The position numbers and the translations under genes are program-made. From an uncultured Coriobacteriales bacterium (GTDB taxonomy: Bacteria; Actinomycetota; Coriobacteriia; Coriobacteriales; UMGS124), in assembly GCA_902464015.1 (NCBI GenBank), contig CABQHM010000014.1, positions 1 through 60,406 of the forward strand: DNA of 60,406 nt, in the 5' to 3' direction. Shown here in pieces: positions 51,815-60,385 of the stretch (positions are counted from its first letter, which is position 1; each line of letters opens with the position of its first letter). The notes under the pieces were generated by a model. The model did no database searches. It was not told the origin of the DNA and saw nothing but the letters and a program-made list of their open reading frames with translations.

Positions 51815-51906
51815 TAGTAGTAATTCTGCACTAAGTCTAGTAGTTGTTTTGCATAAAGCCTACTCGTACTTTTGCACAAGCGCTACTCGTTGTTTTGCAT
51901 GACAGA
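51815..51906. repeat. Four 23-bp tandem repeats upstream of the AAA ATPase
   Basis: Units at 51815, 51838, 51861 and 51884 follow TA(G/C)T(A/C)GTnnTTTTGCA, and the period is exactly 23 bp. A further TTGTTTTGCACC lies near 51933. They start 34 bases before the ATPase start codon, so they cover its promoter. They may be operator sites; no larger replication origin features are visible. Confidence 0.85.
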
Positions 51907-52022
51907 TGACGTAGGGGGACTGGCTTGCTGCATTGTTTTGCACCTGGCGGGCGATACAAAGGACCGGGTGCGTTGCGTTGGCCCGCCGCGCCGGTTGCGC
52001 GTTCGAATCCCCCAAAACAGCG

Positions 52023-52063
52023 AGGGCGCGGTGGGATGTCGGTCTGCATTCCCGCCGCGCCCT
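52023..52063 (-). terminator. Terminator of the ArsC-like gene
   Basis: AGGGCGCGGTGGGA (52023-52036) pairs with TCCCGCCGCGCCCT (52050-52063), one G-U. On the minus strand a TTTT follows shortly after, about 30 bases past the stop. Confidence 0.75.
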
Positions 52064-52091
52064 TATCGTTGCGCTTTCACTGCGCGCTCGT

Positions 52092-52433
52092 TTACTCCCA
52101 CATCTCCCACACCTCGGGCTTGTAGCCCACGGTGGCCTTCTTGCCGTTGCGCACGATGGGCTCCATGAGAACATGCTGGTTTTCCAGCAGTTTTTCCATG
52201 CGCGCGTCAGTTGGGATGTACTTGAGCAGCGCCAGCAGGTCCTCATCCTTGGCCTTGGGGTTAATGAGTGCCTCGACGCCGCCGGTGCACTGGGCCACGC
52301 TCGTGAGCTCGCCCTTGCTCATGCCCTTTTCCTTGAGGTCGATGAACTGATATTTAATGCGGCGCTCCTTGAACCAGCGCTCGGCCTTCTTCGTGTCGAA
52401 GCTCTTCTTGGTGCCAAAAATCTGAATGTTCAC
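52092..52433 (-). CDS. ArsC/Spx-like protein with Ser in place of the catalytic Cys
   Basis: 113 residues from GTG 52433 (GGGAG seven bases upstream). The thioredoxin-like ArsC fold is evident: IQIFGTKKSFDTKKAERWFK, then YQFIDLKEKGMSKGEL, and a C-terminal PIVRNGKKATVGYKPEVW. Relatives have GTKKCFDTKKA; here the codon is AGC (Ser 11) rather than TGC, so the nucleophile is gone. One other Cys remains in VAQCTGG. It may be non-catalytic or use different chemistry. Divergent from metF. Confidence 0.85.
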   Translation of the reverse strand: MNIQIFGTKKSFDTKKAERWFKERRIKYQFIDLKEKGMSKGELTSVAQCTGGVEALINPKAKDEDLLALLKYIPTDARMEKLLENQHVLMEPIVRNGKKATVGYKPEVWEMWE

Positions 52434-52581
52434 GCGAGTCTCCCTGCGTTCGAGGTCGTGTGCGCCACCTGCGGATTTGTGTCAAATAGCCTATGGGACG
52501 CGGCGTAAGAGGAATTATACTTCCTCCCAACTTTTTTGGCGCGCGGCGCGGGCCGTGCCTGAGAGACTGCAAAGGACGCGT

Positions 52582-53439
52582 ATGACTAACGATGCCCCGG
52601 CGTGTGTGAGCGAGCTCTTCTGCGGCAACCAGCCGCTGTCGTTTGAGATTTTCCCTCCCAGGGGCGACCTGACTGAGGTCGAGGCCCGCCGCGTCGCAGG
52701 CGAGCTGGCCGAGCTGAATCCGGCGTTCATCTCGGTAACCTACTCTGCTGGCGGCTCGGGCAATTCCGGCGCCACCACGACGGTTGCCTCGCTTATCCAG
52801 AATGAGCTCGGCGTGCCCAGCGTGGCGCACCTCACCTGCCAGGGCCTTACGCGTGCCATGCTTGAAGAGAAAATCGCCGAGATGCGCGCCGCCGGCATCA
52901 AGAACGTTCTCGCTCTGCGCGGCGACCCTAGGCCCGACGCGCCGCAGGGCGATTTCGCCTACGCCGCCGATGTCATTCCCGTCCTGCGCGAGGCCGGCTT
53001 CTGCGTGGGCGCAGCGGCCTATCCCGAAGGCCATGTCACCTGCGCCTCGCTTGAGGACGACATCGCCCACCTGCGCGAGAAGCAAGACGCCGGCGCTCAG
53101 TTCCTCGTGACGCAGCTCTTTTTTGACAACGAGGATTTCTTCCGCTTCCGCGACCTTGCCGCCCGCGCCGGCATCACTGCGCCCATTACCTGCGGCATCA
53201 TGCCTTTCATGAGCAAGAACCAGGTCTCGCGCATGATCTTCATGTGCGGTGCCTCGCTGCCCTCGCCGATTATCCGCCTGCTCAACCGCTACGAGGGCGA
53301 TGACGAGGCTCTGCGCCGTGCGGGCATCGAGTACGCCGCCGCCCAGCTGCGCGGCCTGCGCGACGCTGGAGCCGACGGCCTGCATGTGTACACGATGAAC
53401 AAGCCTGCCGTGGCCCGCGCCATCTGCGAGCTTCTCTAG
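52582..53439 (+). CDS. metF: Methylenetetrahydrofolate reductase
   Basis: 285 residues from ATG 52582 with AAAGGA upstream. MetF TIM-barrel motifs: SFEIFPPRGD with the catalytic Glu, FISVTYSAGGSG, NVLALRGDPRPDAPQGDF, FLVTQLFFDNEDFFRF, and the C-terminal GADGLHVYTMNKP. It reduces 5,10-methylene-THF to methyl-THF, the methyl donor for MetH encoded two genes downstream. First gene of a three-gene methionine operon. Confidence 0.95.
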   Translation: MTNDAPACVSELFCGNQPLSFEIFPPRGDLTEVEARRVAGELAELNPAFISVTYSAGGSGNSGATTTVASLIQNELGVPSVAHLTCQGLTRAMLEEKIAEMRAAGIKNVLALRGDPRPDAPQGDFAYAADVIPVLREAGFCVGAAAYPEGHVTCASLEDDIAHLREKQDAGAQFLVTQLFFDNEDFFRFRDLAARAGITAPITCGIMPFMSKNQVSRMIFMCGASLPSPIIRLLNRYEGDDEALRRAGIEYAAAQLRGLRDAGADGLHVYTMNKPAVARAICELL

Positions 53440-53451
53440 GCGCGGCCGGCT

Positions 53452-54228
53452 ATGGGCGAGGTCGACGTGGTGCAGGCGGGTGGGCGCATCCGCACGGCGG
53501 AGGTCATGCGCTATCTGGGGCATGCCGGTCAGGAGATGACGGGCGAGCTCAAGGGGCGCATTGCCGCTGGTATCGACCTTGCCGAGCACACCTGCGACCC
53601 CAAGTGGGTGTGGCGTGCCTTTGAAGTGGAGGAGCTGCTCCCGGTCGTGCGCCTTGCGGGTACCTCGCTTGAGCTCGGAGGCTGCGCCATCACCGGCTTT
53701 CTCGCCGGCGCGCGTCAGGTGGCGCTCCTCGCCTGTACGCTCGGGGCCTCGGCTGACCGCGAGCTACGCCGCCTGGGTCTTGTCGATCCCCTCGGCCAGC
53801 TCGTGTTCGACGCTGCCTGCACCGACCTGGTGGAGTGGGGCGCCGACCGCGCCTGCGAGGAAATCGCCGACTACGCGGTCAAGCTGGGCCTCAAGGCGGG
53901 CGATCGGTTCAGTCCTGGGTATGCCGACTTGCCGCTTGACGTGCAAACGGGTTTTCTTGAGGTGCTGCAGGCCCCCAAACGCCTGGGGCTCACGGCGAGC
54001 GTCTCAAGCCTGCTCGTGCCCACCAAGTCCGTGACATGTATTGTGGGGCTGTACCCTGAGACGCCCGCCAAGGGCCGCTACCTGGGGTGCGGCGCATGCA
54101 ACATCTGGCCTACCTGCCAGATGCGCCTGCGCGGCACACCGTGCTGGGAGCGTGGGCGCACTGATGAGCGAGAGGGCCAGCCTGCGCGTACTTCCCCTGA
54201 CACCGCCTTCGACCTGCCATTTGAGTGA
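53452..54228 (+). CDS. Stand-alone methionine synthase reactivation-domain protein
   Basis: 258 residues, starting 12 bases after metF stops. The motif DRFSPGYADLPLDVQTGFLE corresponds to the SAM-binding RxxPGYxxxP motif of the MetH activation domain. The C-terminus adds a Cys cluster (LGCGACNIWPTC then two further Cys) that could hold a metal or Fe-S centre. The following MetH lacks its own activation domain, so this protein probably serves that role in trans. Overlap with the next gene's leader suggests coupling. Confidence 0.87.
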   Translation: MGEVDVVQAGGRIRTAEVMRYLGHAGQEMTGELKGRIAAGIDLAEHTCDPKWVWRAFEVEELLPVVRLAGTSLELGGCAITGFLAGARQVALLACTLGASADRELRRLGLVDPLGQLVFDAACTDLVEWGADRACEEIADYAVKLGLKAGDRFSPGYADLPLDVQTGFLEVLQAPKRLGLTASVSSLLVPTKSVTCIVGLYPETPAKGRYLGCGACNIWPTCQMRLRGTPCWERGRTDEREGQPARTSPDTAFDLPFE

Positions 54229-54247
54229 TTCCTGAGTGAGGTATCCC

Positions 54248-56788
54248 ATGACGTCCAATCGCTTGCGCACATCCGACCCGTTCCTGCACCGCGTTTTTTC
54301 CGGTGAGGAGTTCCTCGTGTTCGACGGGGCGATGGGCACCATGCTGCAAGAGGCGGGTCTCAAGGCCGGTGAGCTGCCCGAGCTGCTCAATTTCTCGCAT
54401 CCCGAGACCGTCACGGCCATCCATCGCGCCTATGTGGAGGCGGGCGCCGACGTCATCTCGGCCAATACCTTCGGTGCCAATGCGCACAAGTTGGGCGACG
54501 CCGCCAGTGTGGAAGACGTATTTGCGGCCGGCATCGCATGCGCGCGACAGTCGGGCGCGAGCTATGTGGCCGCCGACATCGGTCCCATCGGCGCCCTGCT
54601 CAAGCCCCTGGGCACCATGGACTTTGACGAGGCGTACGACCTCTTTGCCCAGCAGGCACGTGCTGCGCAGGCCGCTGGAGCCGACCTTTTCGTGGTTGAG
54701 ACCATGACCGACCTGCTTGAGGCCAAGGCGGCGGTACTCGCCTGCCTTGAATGCACCGAGCTGCCCGTGGTTGCCACCATGACGTTCGGCGAGGACGGCT
54801 GCACCTTCCTGGGTACGAGTCCCGAGATCTGCGCCATGACGCTGTCAGCCTTGGGCGTGCAGGCTGTGGGCATCAACTGCTCGCTGGGCCCCGACGCGCT
54901 TGCGCCCCTGCTTGCGCGCATGGCGCCCTTCGCCCGCGTGCCGCTCATGGTGCAGGCAAATGCAGGACTTCCGCGCATCGAGGACGGACGGACCCTGTAC
55001 GACATCGACGCCGAGGCGTACGCGCAGGCGGCTGAGGCCCTGCTCGACGCCGGCGCCACTGTTGTGGGCGGCTGCTGCGGGACCTCGCCCGACTACATCG
55101 CCCGTATCCGCGCTCTCGTGGATACGCGCACAGCTCTGCCGCCGCAGACTCGCGACGCGCATGCCTTTGCTGTGTGCAGCGCGCAAAAGACGCTGGTCAT
55201 GCAGGCAGGCAAGCCCTATGCCAACATCATCGGCGAACGCATTAACCCCACGGGCAAGAAGCGCCTCAAGGAGGCCCTGCGCTCAGGCGATTTCGATTAC
55301 GCTGTGGGCGAGGCGCTTGACCAGGCGGAACTCGGAGCTGACGCGCTCGACGTCAATGTAGGCTTGCCTGAGCTCGATGAGCCCCGCGTGCTCGTGGAGG
55401 TCATGGAGCGCATCCAGGCCGTGTGCGACCTGCCGCTGCAGATCGACTCCTCCGACCCCGAGGCCGTGCGCCGCGCCGTGCGCCGCTATGCGGGCAAGGT
55501 CCTCATCAACTCTGTGAACGGCAAGGCCGAGTCGCTTGAGGCCGTGCTGCCGATTGCCGCGCACTACGGCTGCGCGATTGTTGGCCTCACGCTCGACGAG
55601 GACGGCATTCCCGAGACGGCCGAGGGGCGTCTCGCCATCGCGCGTCGCATCGTGCAGGCGGCCGAGGAAGCGGGCATCCCGCGGGAGGATGTGGTCATCG
55701 ACTGCCTCGCCATGGCGGCCTCCACCAACCAGCGCCAGGTGGCGCAGATCCTGCGTGCCATGCGCCTCGTGCATGAGGAGCTCGGCGTGCGTTGCGTGCT
55801 GGGCGTGTCCAACATCAGCTTCGGCCTGCCCCAGCGTGAGATGGTCAACGCGGTGTTCCTCTCGCAGGCCTTTGCCGCCGGTCTCGATCTGGCCATCATG
55901 AACCCCAAGTCGCGCCGCATGTGCGACGTGGTGGCCACGCAGCGCGTGCTCAATGCCCAGGACGAGGGCGCGGTCGCCTTCATCGAGCGCTATGCCCAGG
56001 CCCCGAACCCCTATGATGCGCCTGCTTCCGTGCAAGCGAGTGGAGCCGGGGCCGCCGGGGTGTCCGCGAAGGATGCGCAGGTAGATGGGGCCGCAGGCTC
56101 GGGGGCGACCATGGGTGCTGGCGCATCGCAAGCTGCGGCCGGCGGCGCGTGCGATGGGGCAGACGCCCTGTCTCGCGCGAGGCATCTCATCCTCACTGGG
56201 CGCAAGGCGCAGATGGAGGCCGTGACCCGCGAGCTTCTTGCTAGCCGTGACGCGCTGGAGGTCATCGACGGTTGCTTCATCCCCGTGCTCGACGAGGTGG
56301 GCGCCAAGTTCGAGCGCGGCGAGCTCTTCTTGCCCCAGCTCATGGCCTCCGCCGAGGCGGTCAAGGTAGGCTTCGACACCGTGAAGGCGTGCGTGCCTGC
56401 CGGTGCCGCCCAGGACAAGGGCGACATCGTGCTCGCCACCGTGAAGGGCGACATTCACGACATCGGCAAAAACATCGTGAAGATGCTGCTCGAGAACTAC
56501 GGCTACCGTGTGCACGACCTGGGCCGCGATGTGGCGCCCGAGGCCGTGCTCGAGTGCGTGCGGGTAACAGGCGCGCGCCTTGTGGGCCTGTCTGCCCTCA
56601 TGACCACCACCGTACGCTCGATGGAGCAGACCGTCGAACTGCTGCACCGCGAGGCACCCGGCGTCAAGGTCATGGTGGGCGGCGCCGTGCTCACACCCGA
56701 ATATGCAGCCACAATGGGCGCCGAGTACTACGCCAAGGATGCCGCCGAGTCCGCCCGCATTGCAGGAGAGTTCTTCGCAGGGAAATAA
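54248..56788 (+). CDS. metH: Cobalamin-dependent methionine synthase lacking the activation domain
   Basis: 846 residues from ATG 54248, GAGGT five bases upstream. Domain 1 (homocysteine, about 1-295) has zinc ligands in GINCS (about 210) and GGCCGTSP (about 275). Domain 2 (pterin, about 315-580) starts NIIGERINPTGKK. A 60-residue Ala/Gly-rich linker follows (from PASVQASGAG). Then come the four-helix cap and the B12-binding domain with DIHDIGKN (about 735), whose His is the cobalt ligand. The usual fourth activation domain is supplied by the preceding gene. Confidence 0.95.
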   Translation: MTSNRLRTSDPFLHRVFSGEEFLVFDGAMGTMLQEAGLKAGELPELLNFSHPETVTAIHRAYVEAGADVISANTFGANAHKLGDAASVEDVFAAGIACARQSGASYVAADIGPIGALLKPLGTMDFDEAYDLFAQQARAAQAAGADLFVVETMTDLLEAKAAVLACLECTELPVVATMTFGEDGCTFLGTSPEICAMTLSALGVQAVGINCSLGPDALAPLLARMAPFARVPLMVQANAGLPRIEDGRTLYDIDAEAYAQAAEALLDAGATVVGGCCGTSPDYIARIRALVDTRTALPPQTRDAHAFAVCSAQKTLVMQAGKPYANIIGERINPTGKKRLKEALRSGDFDYAVGEALDQAELGADALDVNVGLPELDEPRVLVEVMERIQAVCDLPLQIDSSDPEAVRRAVRRYAGKVLINSVNGKAESLEAVLPIAAHYGCAIVGLTLDEDGIPETAEGRLAIARRIVQAAEEAGIPREDVVIDCLAMAASTNQRQVAQILRAMRLVHEELGVRCVLGVSNISFGLPQREMVNAVFLSQAFAAGLDLAIMNPKSRRMCDVVATQRVLNAQDEGAVAFIERYAQAPNPYDAPASVQASGAGAAGVSAKDAQVDGAAGSGATMGAGASQAAAGGACDGADALSRARHLILTGRKAQMEAVTRELLASRDALEVIDGCFIPVLDEVGAKFERGELFLPQLMASAEAVKVGFDTVKACVPAGAAQDKGDIVLATVKGDIHDIGKNIVKMLLENYGYRVHDLGRDVAPEAVLECVRVTGARLVGLSALMTTTVRSMEQTVELLHREAPGVKVMVGGAVLTPEYAATMGAEYYAKDAAESARIAGEFFAGK

Positions 56789-56828
56789 CTGCTGGTTGCT
56801 GGCAGGAGCGGCGTTTGAATGACGCACG

Positions 56829-56908
56829 GCGAGCGATGGGTTGAAATTTTCAACGTTTTTTCTCGGCAATGGGGTCTTTTCCTTTGTATATTTCAACCCG
56901 TCGCTCGC
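56829..56908. repeat. 80-bp inverted-repeat element, copy B
   Basis: Arms GCGAGCGATGGGTTGAAA (56829-56846) and TTTCAACCCGTCGCTCGC (56891-56908) are complementary at 17 of 18 positions. Same arms and same length as copy A at 15712. Between them lies a T-rich stretch with ACGTTTTTTCTCG, also recognisable in copy A. The surrounding 56789-57193 holds no gene I can support. Confidence 0.8.
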
Positions 56909-57193
56909 AGAGTATGCATTATGGGTGCCAGATGCCACTTTCACTCGCGGGACTAGTTTTGCGGGCGTAACCTTCCTGCTGCTCCCGTCCAAAGTGATGG
57001 AGTTTTGCGGCAGGGTATTATGTGCGCCGCGCCGCTTAACTAAACTGCATCCTTGCTCAATGCTGCCGGCGGCGTTCACGCCGGGCTTGTTGCATCCATG
57101 CGCCCATGATGAGGTCGGATGGACAAGCGCGTTTCGGCTGCGAGCCCCGGTGCGCCACGGCTTGGCGCGTGTCATCAAAGGAGTTTCAACCGC

Positions 57194-59239
57194 ATGAATA
57201 CAAATGCAACCGGCGCTGCGAAGGGCGCCAGTTACGTCCCGCTGCTTGGCGTGCTGTACGCCGCGGCATTTCTGGCGGGATTCAACGAGAACCTGGTGAA
57301 CATGGGCCTCATGTCCATCATGGGGGAGTACGGAGTCGACTCGGTCACGGCCCAGTGGCTCGTCACGGGCTATATGATTGCCTCCACCGTCGTGGTCATG
57401 TGCATGGCCTTCTTCTATCGCCGCTTTGAGCTGCGCAAACTCTTTTTTGCAGGGTCGATCCTGTGCGTGATCGGCTCGGCGATGGGTCTCTTCGCGATGA
57501 ACTTCGCGTTTCTGCTTGTGGCGCGCCTCATTCAAGCCTTGGGCGCGGGCATTTTCATCCCCATGATGATGAACACCATCCTCGTGGTCACGCCCAAGAA
57601 CAAGCTGGGCACGTTCATGTCCATCGGCGGATGCATGATCAGCTTCGGCCCGGCGTTTGCGCCCGTGGTGTGCGGCTGCCTCGTCACTGCCTTCGGCTGG
57701 CACTCCGTGTTTGTCGTGCCGCTCGTGGGCATGGTGGTGATTGCCCTTTTGGGCATGGTGTTCCTGCGCAACCTGGGCACTTCCGAGGTCCATCTCGACG
57801 TGCCGAGCGCCTGCCTGTCTGCCGTGTTCCTCTTCACGCTGTCGTTCGGCCTGGCCCAGGTCATGGCGCAGCCTGTCATGGGCGTCGCCTCGCTTGCGGT
57901 GGCCATTGCTTCGGCGGTCGTGTTTGTGGTGCGTCAGACGCGCTGTGCCTTCCCCCTCATCGACATCACGCCGATGAAGAGCATCCGTTTCTGGCCCGCC
58001 ACCGTGCTCGTTGTGGTCGCCATGATGCTCATGTTCTCGCTGTCGGTCCTGCTGCCCCTGTACTTTGAGGGCGCCCTGGGCATGTCCGCGTTTGCGGCAG
58101 GTCTCGTGATCCTTGTGCCCGTGCTCGTGAACACCGGCTTTACCCTCGTTGCCGGCCGCATCATGGACAAGCGCGGCGAGTGGCCGCTGCTGCCTGCGGG
58201 CTTTGCCCTTGCCGCCCTGGGCACGACTGCCATGGCGCTTGTCGCCCCCGGTCAGTCGGCTCCGGCGCTTTTCGTTGCCGCACTTTTCGTGTACTCCGGC
58301 ATCGGTCTTGTGTTCTCGCCCTCGCAGACCGCGGGGCTCAAGACGCTGCCCCCTCAGCAGAACCCCTTCGGCGTGGCGCTCATGACCACGTTCGTGCAGG
58401 TCGCAGCCTGCGTTGGCCCCGCCCTCTTCACCGGTGTGCTGTCGAGCGTGCAGGGCGGCGCCATCGCCGGCGGTGCCGATGCGGGCCTGGCGTGTGCCCA
58501 GGGCTTCGCCGCCGCCATCGAGGTGGCTGCCGGCATCGCCTTTGTCGGCCTCGCGGTGGCGTTCGTGTACTCGCTTGCCGCCCATAGGCGCGGGGCTCAA
58601 GCGCCTGCCGTCGCCGGCGTCGGCGCCGGTGTAGCGGGCGCTCCTGCGGGCCACGGCCCCCAGGGTGGCGCTCCTGCGGGCGAGATAGCCGCGCCTGCGG
58701 CCGGAGCCGTGGCACGCGAGCGCACGGCCGGTGAGCACGCCCGCGCTGCCCAGACCGCCGTTTTCGTCAGCCTTTCCACTGTGACGCTTGCCGACGTCAT
58801 GGAGCGCGAGCCGTATGCCGTGGCGGCCGATGCCCCCGTGAGCGAGGCTATGCATGCCCTTGTCGAGCACCAGGTGAGCGGCCTTCCCCTTGTGGATGCC
58901 CAGGGCCACGTGTGCGGCTTTGTGTCCGACGGCGACATCATGCGCTATCTTGCCGACAAGACACCTGCCTTTACCAGCTCGTATGTGTTCCTCGAGGCTG
59001 CCAACAACCAGACCATCGACGAGCGCCTGCGCGAGCTTATGGTGCTGCCCGTGGCTGAAATCGCCACCGACAAGGTCGTGAGCCTGCCTGCCAACACCAC
59101 GCTCAAGGACGCTTGTCAGACGCTCGCCCAGCACAAGTTCAAGAAGGCTCCCGTTGTGGACGAGGCCGGTCGCATGGTCGGTGTCGTCAGCCGCTCTAGC
59201 ATCCTGCGCCGCGCCATGGAGAGCTACTTGGAGAAGTAA
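57194..59239 (+). CDS. MFS transporter (DHA2/EmrB type) fused to a C-terminal CBS-domain pair
   Basis: 681 residues from ATG 57194 (AAGGAG ten bases upstream). Residues about 10-460 form an MFS fold with around fourteen hydrophobic segments and the motif A-like YRRFELRKLFFAG and AGRIMDKRGEWPLL. A low-complexity Ala/Gly/Pro linker (about 465-520) follows. Two CBS domains come last (about 532-590 and 615-676): LADVMEREPYAVAADAPVSE, and VAEIATDKVVSLPAN with APVVDEAGRMVGVVSRSSI. CBS pairs bind adenine nucleotides or SAM and gate several transporters, but this fusion is unusual for MFS drug exporters. No frameshift is seen at the junction. Confidence 0.85.
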   Translation: MNTNATGAAKGASYVPLLGVLYAAAFLAGFNENLVNMGLMSIMGEYGVDSVTAQWLVTGYMIASTVVVMCMAFFYRRFELRKLFFAGSILCVIGSAMGLFAMNFAFLLVARLIQALGAGIFIPMMMNTILVVTPKNKLGTFMSIGGCMISFGPAFAPVVCGCLVTAFGWHSVFVVPLVGMVVIALLGMVFLRNLGTSEVHLDVPSACLSAVFLFTLSFGLAQVMAQPVMGVASLAVAIASAVVFVVRQTRCAFPLIDITPMKSIRFWPATVLVVVAMMLMFSLSVLLPLYFEGALGMSAFAAGLVILVPVLVNTGFTLVAGRIMDKRGEWPLLPAGFALAALGTTAMALVAPGQSAPALFVAALFVYSGIGLVFSPSQTAGLKTLPPQQNPFGVALMTTFVQVAACVGPALFTGVLSSVQGGAIAGGADAGLACAQGFAAAIEVAAGIAFVGLAVAFVYSLAAHRRGAQAPAVAGVGAGVAGAPAGHGPQGGAPAGEIAAPAAGAVARERTAGEHARAAQTAVFVSLSTVTLADVMEREPYAVAADAPVSEAMHALVEHQVSGLPLVDAQGHVCGFVSDGDIMRYLADKTPAFTSSYVFLEAANNQTIDERLRELMVLPVAEIATDKVVSLPANTTLKDACQTLAQHKFKKAPVVDEAGRMVGVVSRSSILRRAMESYLEK

Positions 59240-59286
59240 GACAGCCCTTGCCCCTCGTGTGGTTCAACCCGCCGCACCAAACCTGA

Positions 59287-59331
59287 CCGCCCCGCATGCC
59301 TGCCGATTCCAGCGAGCATGCGGGGCGGTTT
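59287..59331 (+). terminator. Rho-independent terminator after the MFS-CBS gene
   Basis: CCGCCCCGCATGC (59287-59299) pairs perfectly with GCATGCGGGGCGG (59316-59328), followed by TTT. Confidence 0.82.
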
Positions 59332-59555
59332 CGTTTGCTCGCGGGGGGCTTGGGGAGAATCGCGCGCGGGTCCGTACGGAGGGCGGATGCCTTCCTGTCT
59401 GTCACCAGGCGCGGGCCTGCGCGTAAGCCGGCCCCTGCATGCGAAGGCCTATTGGCCCTGCGTGGCATGCCTTGGCGCCCCGGAGACTGCCTGCTCTTAT
59501 TGTCCGTTCCATCCCGTACAGTGGCGCCCAATGTGCGCGAGATGGGAGGCAAGGC

Positions 59556-59927
59556 ATGGTGGTGGCACAGCAGCACAGGCTTGAGTTCAGCGATTTGACG
59601 GGCGTGGGGTTCGAGGGCTCTCATCAGGTGCATTGGCAGTACGTCGAGGTGGAGGCCACGATACAGCCCAGCGGTTTCATCGTGCCGAAGGTCTTGATTT
59701 GGCCAGATGGCAGACGATTTCTCATCGCACGCATTTCCAAGTGTCAGATGAGGGATCGGGACAACACTTGGTACTACGAGGTTGTGATAGGCAGGGCGAC
59801 CAAGCAGCTCTGGTACAGGCATGGCGCCTTCTTCGTCTGCGTCCCCGAAGGCGGCATCCTGCACGGCGGCGAGCCCCCGAGCATGGACCGCTACGAGCTG
59901 CGCAAGCGTTACGGATTCAACGCCTAG
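59556..59927 (+). CDS. Small hypothetical protein
   Basis: 123 residues from ATG 59556 with GGAGG six bases upstream. It is rich in aromatic and charged residues (HWQYVEVEATIQPSGFIVPK, RDRDNTWYYEVVIGR) and looks like a compact beta-rich cytoplasmic fold, with no signal or membrane segment. I do not recognise the family. The good ribosome site and ordinary composition argue for a real gene. It lies between a terminator and the converging short LuxR gene. Confidence 0.6.
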   Translation: MVVAQQHRLEFSDLTGVGFEGSHQVHWQYVEVEATIQPSGFIVPKVLIWPDGRRFLIARISKCQMRDRDNTWYYEVVIGRATKQLWYRHGAFFVCVPEGGILHGGEPPSMDRYELRKRYGFNA

Positions 59928-59990
59928 GCCCGGGTTTCGCCGCGCGCTTCAGCGGATGGCCTGCGCGTTTTAGCGGTCTGCCTGTGCGCT

Positions 59991-60344
59991 TCAGCGGCTG
60001 ACCTGCGTCCCGTATTCCTCGCGACAGGCCTCAAGCACGTCGAGCATCTCTTGCTGCGAGTGAACGTCGAGCTTGCGGTAGATGCGTGCGACGTGCGTTT
60101 TGGCTGTTTGCAGCGAGATGCCAAGGGCGTCGGCGACGTTTTGCCTGGTATGGCCGCGTCCAATCAGGGCAAGGACTTCGACCTCCCTTGGCGAGAGATC
60201 GTAGCGAGCTCCTACGAGCCCCATGAGCTGCTCGTAGTTGGGGGAGCTTCCCACATCCGCCTGTTTGCCGGGTCGCATTTCAGCCCAAGCGAATGCGGGG
60301 CGTTCAAACATGACTGCCAGCAGGAGCGCCAGCAGCATAGCCAC
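59991..60344 (-). CDS. Short LuxR-type HTH protein with a single membrane segment
   Basis: 117 residues from GTG 60344, with AAGGA upstream and an in-frame stop just before it. One hydrophobic segment (AMLLALLLAVMF) precedes a complete LuxR helix-turn-helix (LSPREVEVLALIGRGHTRQ, TAKTHVARIYRKLDVHS). It looks like the last membrane helix and DNA-binding domain of the 475-521-residue regulators in this window. It could be a truncation or a frameshifted gene whose upstream part lies beyond the window end. Confidence 0.65.
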   Translation of the reverse strand: MAMLLALLLAVMFERPAFAWAEMRPGKQADVGSSPNYEQLMGLVGARYDLSPREVEVLALIGRGHTRQNVADALGISLQTAKTHVARIYRKLDVHSQQEMLDVLEACREEYGTQVSR

Positions 60345-60370
60345 GCCGGATCCTTAATTCCCATCTCATT

Positions 60371-60385
60371 ACAGAGTAACTCTGT
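60371..60385. promoter_or_regulatory. Perfect 15-bp palindrome
   Basis: ACAGAGT-A-ACTCTGT lies 27 bases upstream of the short LuxR gene start. Candidate operator. The window ends 21 bases later. Confidence 0.4.

Noticed and set aside
51940..52020. tRNA-like T-arm sequence (GTTCGAATCCCC)
   Set aside because: No matching acceptor, D or anticodon stems can be drawn around it.
55283..59134. A 1283-codon open frame on the minus strand, and other long frames such as 62-2149 plus
   Set aside because: They run antisense to metH, the MFS-CBS gene and the OYE-type gene. They have no domains and are rich in His/Arg/Gly, as expected for shadows of high-GC genes.
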